A DNA stretch of 11,955 bases from an uncultured Verrucomicrobia subdivision 3 bacterium (GTDB lineage: Bacteria; Verrucomicrobiota; Verrucomicrobiia; Limisphaerales; UBA11358): NCBI GenBank assembly GCA_903861445.1, contig CAIOUK010000246.1, forward strand, positions 1 through 11,955. Direction: 5' to 3'. Position 1 is the stretch's first letter. Every line of letters starts with the position of its first letter. The translations under genes and the position numbers were made by a program. Under the pieces are notes generated by a model. The model saw nothing but the letters and a program-made list of their open reading frames with translations. It did no database searches and had not been told where the DNA came from. This document shows positions 7,295 to 11,955 of the stretch, piece after piece.

Positions 7295-7342
7295 CATACC
7301 TTATTACTTAAAAAAGATGGAACATTTTGAGTAATAAGTATG
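7295..7342 (+). promoter_or_regulatory. Long inverted repeat / hairpin enclosing the hoxE start codon
   Basis: The left arm 7295-7313 (CATACCTTATTACTTAAAA) pairs with the right arm 7325-7342 (TTTTGAGTAATAAGTATG) over 18 base pairs. There is one bulged C (7299) and one T-G wobble (7309 with 7329), around an 11-nt loop. The core CTTATTACT / AGTAATAAG is perfect. The right arm ends exactly with the hoxE ATG (7340-7342). In RNA this would occlude the start codon; in DNA it could be a dyad operator. The symmetry is directly visible; its role is inferred. Confidence 0.6.
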
Positions 7343-7867
7343 AATGTGAATCTTCCCAAACCACAAAAAAAGCGGTTGTCGGCCGTGCTGGAACATGCCA
7401 GCGGCGACAAGCGCTTCAAGATTCTCGAAGTGCACATGAAGAAACACCAGTTCCGGCAGGACGCGCTCATCGAGGTTTTGCACAAGGCGCAGGAACTGTT
7501 CGGCTACTTGGAGGACGATTTGCTGCTGTTTGTTTCCTACAAGCTCAAGTTGCCGCCGAGCCGGGTTTATGGCGTCGCGACCTTTTACCATTTCTTCCAG
7601 CTCAAGCCGCAGGGCAAACACGCGTGTGTCGTCTGCATGGGCACCGCGTGCTACGTCAAAGGTGCGGACAAGATTATTGATGCCATCACGGACAAACACA
7701 AAATCCGCCCCGGCGAAACCTCGGCGGACAACCAGCTTTCCCTGCTCACCGCGCGCTGCATTGGCGCCTGCGGCATTGCGCCGGCGGTCGTCTATGACGG
7801 CACCGTCACCCCGCGCGCCACGCCGGAATCCGCCCTCGAACACATCAACCAGTGGATGAACAAATGA
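7340..7867 (+). CDS. hoxE: HoxE, [2Fe-2S] diaphorase subunit of bidirectional NAD-linked [NiFe] hydrogenase
   Basis: The 175-residue product is a NuoE-like thioredoxin-fold protein. After a charged N-terminus it has the helical region KILEVHMKKHQFRQDALIEV (27-46), VYGVATFYHFFQLKPQGKH (76-94), and the [2Fe-2S] ligands C99-x4-C104 (CMGTAC) and C140-x3-C144 (CIGAC). The CxGTACYVKGA sequence is typical of HoxE and NuoE. In the HoxEFU module it takes part in electron transfer between the hydrogenase and NAD(H). An in-frame TGA at 7328-7330 with no start between makes ATG 7340 the first possible start; the next internal ATG (codon 33) would delete conserved sequence. There is no Shine-Dalgarno sequence; the start lies in a long hairpin. 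The stop overlaps the hoxF start as ATGA. HoxE, absent from the Ralstonia-type enzyme, points to the cyanobacterial-type five-subunit layout. Confidence 0.93.
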   Translation: MNVNLPKPQKKRLSAVLEHASGDKRFKILEVHMKKHQFRQDALIEVLHKAQELFGYLEDDLLLFVSYKLKLPPSRVYGVATFYHFFQLKPQGKHACVVCMGTACYVKGADKIIDAITDKHKIRPGETSADNQLSLLTARCIGACGIAPAVVYDGTVTPRATPESALEHINQWMNK

Positions 7868-9510
7868 TTCTCAACGATCTCATCGCCATCAAGGACAAGG
7901 AAATTGCCGGACGGAAGAAAATCATTCTCCGTTGCTGCATGGCGGCCGGCTGCATGTCCTCCGATTCCAAAGGCGTCAAACAGCAATTGGAAAAAGCGGT
8001 CGCGGATGCTGGTCTGCAAAACGAGATCGAAGTGCGCGGCGTCGGCTGCATGAAACTCTGCTGCGAAGGCCCGCTCGTGTCCACCGACCCGCAGGATGAA
8101 CTTTACGTCAAGGTCACGGCGGAAAATGCGCCTTCCATCATCGCTGCGCTCAAGGGTGGCAAGACGAGCGTGACCAAGGCTGATCCGCATTCGCCGTTTT
8201 TTGCCAAACAAACTTCCATTGTGCTGGCGAATAGCGGCGTCATTGATCCCGAACGCATCGAAAGTTATATCGCCGCCGATGGCTACCAGGCACTGCACGA
8301 AGCCCTGAATGAAATGACGCCGAAGGATGTCGTCGAGGCGATGGTCAAGAGCGGTTTGCGCGGTCGCGGCGGCGCGGGCTTTCCGACTGGTTTGAAATGG
8401 GGCACGGTGGCCAAATCGCCGGGCGCAAAAAAATACGTCGTCTGCAACGCTGATGAAGGCGACCCCGGCGCGTTCATGGACCGCAGCGTGTTGGAAAGCG
8501 ATCCGCACAGCGTGCTCGAAGGCATGGCCATCGCCGCGTATGCGGTCGGTGCCGACCAGGGATTTATTTATGTGCGCGCGGAATATCCGCTGGCTATTTC
8601 GCGACTGCAAATCGCCATCAAGCAGGCGAAGCAAATGGGTTTGCTCGGGGCCGGGATTTTTGAATCACCGTTCAATTTCAATATTGATTTGCGTATCGGC
8701 GCGGGCGCGTTTGTCTGCGGCGAAGAAACGGCGTTGATGATGTCCGTCGAAGGCAAGCGCGGCACGCCGCGTCCGCGACCGCCGTTCCCGGCGGAAAGCG
8801 GGTTGTTCGGTTGTCCGACGCTGCTGAACAACGTGGAAACTTTTGCAAACGTGCCGGCGATTTATCGCAAGGGCGCGGAATGGTTCGTGGGCATCGGCAC
8901 GGAAAAAAGCAAGGGCACCAAAGTTTTTGCGCTGGCCGGCAAAATCAAAAACACTGGCCTCATTGAGGTGCCGATGGGCACCCCGCTCCGCACCATCGTC
9001 GAGGAAATGGGCGGTGGCGCGCCCGACGGCGGCCGCATCAAGGCCGTGCAAACCGGCGGTCCGTCCGGCGGCTGCATTCCGTCGCAACATCTCGACACAC
9101 CGGTGGACTACGAATCGCTCGGCAAACTTGGTTCCATTATGGGTTCGGGCGGCATGATTGTGATGGACGACTCGACGAACATGGTGGAGATCGCGCGTTT
9201 CTTCATGGAATTTTGCATGGATGAATCCTGCGGCAAATGCATTCCCTGCCGCGCCGGCACGGTGCAGATGCATCACATTCTCGACAAGATTGTGAATCGC
9301 CAAGCCACTGCCGCCGATCTCGCGAAGTTGGAAGAACTGTGCGACATGGTTCGCAACACCAGCTTGTGCGGCCTCGGCCAGACCGCGCCCAATCCGACGA
9401 TGAGCACGCTGCGGTTTTTCCGCAATGAATACGAGGAGTTGCTGCAATCCGATCCCTTCGGCCCGCGCAGTAACGGTGTGGCGAAACAACCTGAACCGGC
9501 GACGAAATAA
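7864..9510 (+). CDS. hoxF: HoxF, FMN/NAD(H)-binding diaphorase subunit
   Basis: The 548-residue product is the NAD(H)-reactive flavoprotein of the diaphorase. An N-terminal thioredoxin-like [2Fe-2S] domain carries C25-x4-C30 and C62-x3-C66. The NuoF-like part follows: GRGGAGFPTGLKW (167-179, FMN/NADH site), CNADEGDPGAFMDR (194-207), IGAGAFVCGEETALMMSVEG (278-297), and ESCGKCIPCRAGT (455-467) plus Cys502, giving the [4Fe-4S] ligands C456, C459, C462 and C502. The fused N-terminal domain is the HoxF pattern and distinguishes it from a bare NuoF. I prefer ATG 7864, which overlaps the hoxE stop by four bases (ATGA, translational coupling). A GTG at 7852 would add only four residues and cannot be excluded. 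The C-terminal tail after residue 530 is short and low in complexity. HoxU follows after 5 nt. Confidence 0.95.
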   Translation: MILNDLIAIKDKEIAGRKKIILRCCMAAGCMSSDSKGVKQQLEKAVADAGLQNEIEVRGVGCMKLCCEGPLVSTDPQDELYVKVTAENAPSIIAALKGGKTSVTKADPHSPFFAKQTSIVLANSGVIDPERIESYIAADGYQALHEALNEMTPKDVVEAMVKSGLRGRGGAGFPTGLKWGTVAKSPGAKKYVVCNADEGDPGAFMDRSVLESDPHSVLEGMAIAAYAVGADQGFIYVRAEYPLAISRLQIAIKQAKQMGLLGAGIFESPFNFNIDLRIGAGAFVCGEETALMMSVEGKRGTPRPRPPFPAESGLFGCPTLLNNVETFANVPAIYRKGAEWFVGIGTEKSKGTKVFALAGKIKNTGLIEVPMGTPLRTIVEEMGGGAPDGGRIKAVQTGGPSGGCIPSQHLDTPVDYESLGKLGSIMGSGGMIVMDDSTNMVEIARFFMEFCMDESCGKCIPCRAGTVQMHHILDKIVNRQATAADLAKLEELCDMVRNTSLCGLGQTAPNPTMSTLRFFRNEYEELLQSDPFGPRSNGVAKQPEPATK

Positions 9511-9513
9511 TTT
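9505..9513 (+). promoter_or_regulatory. AAATAATTT start-codon leader (hoxU)
   Basis: AAATAATTT spans the hoxF TAA stop and ends two bases before the hoxU ATG at 9516. No Shine-Dalgarno sequence is present. Confidence 0.35.
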
Positions 9514-9515
9514 TT

Positions 9516-10235
9516 ATGGCTGCCAAAACTTTGACCATTGACGGCAAGCAGATCACCGCCGAGGAAGGTGCCACGGTGTTGCAGGCCGCGACCGAGGCCG
9601 GGATTAAGATTCCAACGCTCTGCCATCTCGAAGGTGTTTACGACATCGGCGCGTGCCGTTTGTGCATCGTGGAAATCACGGGCACTCCGAAATTGTTGCC
9701 GGCGTGCACCACGAAAGTGGCCGAAGGCATGGAGATTAAGACCGACAGCGAGCGGCTGCGGAAATATCGCCGGATGATTTTGGAACTGCTGTTCGCCGAA
9801 CGGAACCATGTCTGCGCGGTGTGCGTGTCCAACGGCCATTGCGAATTGCAGACGCTGGCGTATTCGCAGGGTATGGAACACGTCCGCTACGATTACACTT
9901 TTCCGAAATGGAATTTGGACACGACGCACCGGCTCTTCGGCATGGATCACAATCGCTGCGTGCTTTGCAATCGCTGCGTGCGCGTCTGTTGGCATATCGA
10001 AGGCGCGGGCACGAAGAATGTTTCCGGTCGTGGCAGCAAATCCAAAATCATCACCGACCTGAACCAGCCGTGGGGCGACGCCGATTCTTGCACGGAATGC
10101 GGCAAATGCGTCATGGCCTGTCCGACCGGCGCGCTGTTTAACAAGGGCGCGACCGTGGGTGAAATGGAGCGCGACCGCGACAAGCTGGAATTCATCGTCA
10201 CCGCGCGGGAAAAGAAGCAATGGATCGCCGACTGA
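9516..10235 (+). CDS. hoxU: HoxU, iron-sulfur electron-wire subunit of the diaphorase
   Basis: The 239-residue product corresponds to the N-terminal FeS portion of NuoG and links HoxEF to the hydrogenase module. Cluster motifs in order are a plant-ferredoxin-type [2Fe-2S] site (C36, C47, C50, C64), a His-Cys [4Fe-4S] site (H98, C100, C103, C109 in NHVCAVCVSNGHC), and two ferredoxin-type [4Fe-4S] motifs, C148-x2-C151-x2-C154-x3-C158 and C192-x2-C195-x2-C198-x3-C202 followed by P. All ligands for four clusters are present and the length is normal for HoxU (about 240). The His-Cys ligand set uses H-x-C spacing rather than the H-x3-C of many NuoG proteins. The start at 9516 leaves 5 nt after the hoxF stop; hoxY follows after 8 nt. 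Confidence 0.95.
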   Translation: MAAKTLTIDGKQITAEEGATVLQAATEAGIKIPTLCHLEGVYDIGACRLCIVEITGTPKLLPACTTKVAEGMEIKTDSERLRKYRRMILELLFAERNHVCAVCVSNGHCELQTLAYSQGMEHVRYDYTFPKWNLDTTHRLFGMDHNRCVLCNRCVRVCWHIEGAGTKNVSGRGSKSKIITDLNQPWGDADSCTECGKCVMACPTGALFNKGATVGEMERDRDKLEFIVTAREKKQWIAD

Positions 10236-10243
10236 AATAATTT
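10235..10243 (+). promoter_or_regulatory. AAATAATTT start-codon leader (hoxY)
   Basis: AAATAATTT begins on the last base of the hoxU TGA stop and directly abuts the hoxY ATG at 10244. Unlike the junctions at 4481 and 9505, here the TAA inside the element is not the stop codon in use. Confidence 0.4.
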
Positions 10244-10789
10244 ATGAAGATTCGTTTGGCCACAGTTTGGTTGGGCGGCTGCGCCGGCTGCCACATGTCG
10301 TTCCTCGATCTCGACGAGTTTCTGATTGACCTCGCCGACGCCGTGGACCTCGTTTACAGCCCCGTCGTGGACGTGAAGGATTATCCCGAAAATGTGGATT
10401 TGTGCCTGATTGAAGGCGCGGTCTGCAACGAGGACAATCTGGAAATCCTCCACAAAATTCGCGCCCGGACAAAAGTGCTCGTCTCGTTCGGCGACTGCGC
10501 CGTGACCGGCAACGTGCCCGCCATGCGCAATCCGCTCGGCTTGGCTAACGTGGAAAATGTGTTGCAGTGCGCCTACATGGATCATGCGCAAAATAATCCC
10601 AGCGTGCCGAAAGCCGACGGCATCGTGCCGCAATTGCTCGCCAACGTGCGGCCCGTGCATGAATTGGTTCGCGTGGAATACTTTTTGCCCGGCTGCCCGC
10701 CGCCCGCCGCGCGGATCAAATCGCTGGTCGCGCAACTGCTGGCCGGCACCACGCCTAAACAAGAAGGCGAACAACTGAAATTTGGTTGA
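10244..10789 (+). CDS. hoxY: HoxY, small subunit of bidirectional [NiFe] hydrogenase
   Basis: The 181-residue product is a short [NiFe] hydrogenase small subunit that holds one proximal [4Fe-4S] cluster and passes electrons from the NiFe site to HoxU. Visible ligands are C13 and C16 in WLGGCAGCHMSFLDLDEF (9-26), C85 in SFGDCAVTGN (81-90), and C151 in FLPGCPPPAARI (147-158). There is no Tat signal and no C-terminal medial/distal cluster domain, as expected for a cytoplasmic group 3 enzyme and unlike membrane-bound group 1 small subunits. It lies between hoxU (8 nt upstream) and hoxH (12 nt downstream). The length matches HoxY proteins of about 180 residues. Confidence 0.95.
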   Translation: MKIRLATVWLGGCAGCHMSFLDLDEFLIDLADAVDLVYSPVVDVKDYPENVDLCLIEGAVCNEDNLEILHKIRARTKVLVSFGDCAVTGNVPAMRNPLGLANVENVLQCAYMDHAQNNPSVPKADGIVPQLLANVRPVHELVRVEYFLPGCPPPAARIKSLVAQLLAGTTPKQEGEQLKFG

Positions 10790-10797
10790 AATAATTT
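10789..10797 (+). promoter_or_regulatory. AAATAATTT start-codon leader (hoxH)
   Basis: AAATAATTT begins on the last base of the hoxY TGA stop and ends four bases before the hoxH ATG at 10802. The embedded TAA is not the stop used. Confidence 0.4.
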
Positions 10798-10801
10798 TGT
10801 T

Positions 10802-11955
10802 ATGTCAAAACGCATTGTCATTGATCCCGTGACCCGCATCGAGGGCCACGCCAAGGTCAGCATTTTCATGGACGACGCCGGAAATGTTTCCGACGCAGAA
10901 TTCCATGTCGTCGAGTTTCGCGGCTTCGAGAAATTCTGCGAAGGCCGGCCCTACACCGAAATGCCCGGCATCACGCAACGCATCTGCGGCATTTGTCCCG
11001 TGAGCCACACGCTGGCGTCCGCCAAGGCCGGTGATGCGCTGATGGCCGTCAACATTCCGCCCGCCGCCGACAAATTGCGCCGCCTCCTAAATCTCGGCCA
11101 ATTCATCCAGTCGCACGCGTTGAGTTTTTTCCACTTGAGTGCGCCGGACTTTTTGCTCGGCTGGGACACCGCACCCGCGCAGCGCAATGTTTTCGGCCTA
11201 ATTGCCGCGAACAAGGAGCTCGCCCGCGCCGGCATCCGTCTGCGCCAGTTCGGCCAGGAAATCATCGAGGTGCTCGGTGAAAAGAAAATTCATCCCGCGT
11301 GGGCCGTGCCCGGCGGCGTGCGCAGTGCGTTGAGCGCGGAAGGTCGCGCCAAAATCAAAGCCTGGCTGCCGGAAGCTTACGCCACCACAAAAGTCGCGTT
11401 TGACCTTTGGCAGAAAACGATGGAGACGCACCAGCGCGAGATCCAGATTTTTGGAAATTTTCCGTCGCTGTTCATGGGACTCGTCGCGGAAGACGGCACG
11501 TGGGAGCACCACGGCGGCAAACTGCGTTTCACCGACAGCAGCGGCAGCATCATCGCCGATCAGCTCGACGCGCTGAACTATCTCGATTTCATCGGCGAAT
11601 CCGTGCAGGGCAATTCTTATCTGAAATCGCCCTACTACCTGCCGCTCGGGTTTCCGGAAGGCATTTATCGCGTCGGTCCGCTGGCCCGCCTCAACGTTTG
11701 CGAACAGATGGGCGTTCCGAAAGCCGACGCGGAGTTGAAGAAATTCAAGAAGCTCGGCCACGGCGCGGTCACCTCGTCGTTCCTGTATCACTACGCGCGG
11801 CTCATCGAAATTCTCGCGAGCATCGAATACGTCGAGCGCTACATGGACGATCCCGAACTGTCGAGCGACTATCTCCGCGCCGACGCCGGCATCAATAATC
11901 TACGCGGCGTGGGCGTGAGCGAAGCCCCGCGCGGCACGCTCTTCCACGATTACAC
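10802..11955 (+). CDS. hoxH: HoxH, NiFe catalytic large subunit (partial, runs off right edge)
   Basis: The visible 384 codons encode the large subunit that binds the NiFe(CN)2CO centre and interconverts H2 with protons and electrons. The N-terminus IDPVTRIEGHAKV (7-19) includes the conserved Glu14. The L1 motif QRICGICPVSHTLAS (59-73) supplies the Ni/Fe ligands C62 and C65. Later conserved segments include NLGQFIQSHALSFFHLSAPD (near 98-117), WAVPGGVRSAL, and a SEAPRGTLFHDY block just before the window end. Group 3d HoxH is typically about 470-490 residues, so the C-terminal DPCxxCxxH ligand motif and the peptide removed by a maturation protease lie beyond the edge. HoxY and the HoxEFU genes upstream identify it as the bidirectional NAD-linked type rather than an F420 (3a) or sulfhydrogenase (3b) type. 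Confidence 0.95.
   Translation, partial: MSKRIVIDPVTRIEGHAKVSIFMDDAGNVSDAEFHVVEFRGFEKFCEGRPYTEMPGITQRICGICPVSHTLASAKAGDALMAVNIPPAADKLRRLLNLGQFIQSHALSFFHLSAPDFLLGWDTAPAQRNVFGLIAANKELARAGIRLRQFGQEIIEVLGEKKIHPAWAVPGGVRSALSAEGRAKIKAWLPEAYATTKVAFDLWQKTMETHQREIQIFGNFPSLFMGLVAEDGTWEHHGGKLRFTDSSGSIIADQLDALNYLDFIGESVQGNSYLKSPYYLPLGFPEGIYRVGPLARLNVCEQMGVPKADAELKKFKKLGHGAVTSSFLYHYARLIEILASIEYVERYMDDPELSSDYLRADAGINNLRGVGVSEAPRGTLFHDY

Noticed and set aside
7340..10235. The E-F-U genes as part of a respiratory complex I (nuoEFG)
   Set aside because: HoxF has the fused N-terminal [2Fe-2S] domain, HoxU is only 239 residues, and HoxY and HoxH follow directly, so the set belongs to a hydrogenase.
11407..11898. 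A 163-codon plus-strand frame inside hoxH
   Set aside because: It is an out-of-frame shadow of the conserved HoxH reading frame, Arg/Ala-rich and without motifs.

Overview
The window looks like a chromosomal segment of a Verrucomicrobiota-like bacterium (Pedosphaera/Limisphaerales type), or less likely a planctomycete. The evidence is the tandem pair of a planctomycete-type cytochrome c / DUF1549 / LamG / DUF1553 protein with a DUF1501 protein, a family pair concentrated in that superphylum. The GC-rich coding DNA, near absence of Shine-Dalgarno sequences and A/T-rich start-codon leaders also fit. The phylum call is an inference from gene content, not from a marker gene.

Layout. (1) 1-527, minus strand: the N-terminal 175 codons of a class I [4Fe-4S] fumarate hydratase, running off the left edge. 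(2) 678-1064, plus: a small exported rhodanese-like protein, divergent from the fumarase, with a candidate sigma70-type promoter upstream and a clear rho-independent terminator (1085-1115) downstream. (3) 1334-7052, plus: a three-gene exported module. It encodes a 1050-residue multi-domain PSCyt/LamG/PSD1 protein with c-type heme motifs, a Tat-exported DUF1501 protein, and a Tat-exported NHL-type beta-propeller. A candidate promoter, TTGACA-N16-TAATAT, whose -35 box lies within a 13-bp palindrome, sits just ahead of it. (4) 7340 to the right edge, plus: hoxE-hoxF-hoxU-hoxY-hoxH, a bidirectional NAD-linked [NiFe] hydrogenase (group 3d type). HoxH is cut by the window end after 384 codons.

How the genes work together. 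HoxY and HoxH form the hydrogenase module (proximal FeS cluster and NiFe site). HoxE, HoxF and HoxU form the diaphorase module, homologous to NuoE, NuoF and the N-terminal part of NuoG, and pass electrons between H2 and NAD(H). All visible cluster-ligating cysteines are intact. The genes are tightly packed (4-bp overlap, then 5, 8 and 12 nt gaps), so they are probably one transcript. Genes in region 3 probably act outside the cytoplasm; their substrate cannot be read from sequence.

The most notable non-coding signals are two. One is an 18-bp imperfect inverted repeat (7295-7342) that ends exactly on the hoxE ATG and could fold the start codon into a hairpin. The other is a recurrent AAATAATTT element at four gene junctions, just before start codons and independent of the stop codon used, apparently in place of a Shine-Dalgarno sequence. 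No tRNA, rRNA, CRISPR array, insertion sequence or integrase was seen.
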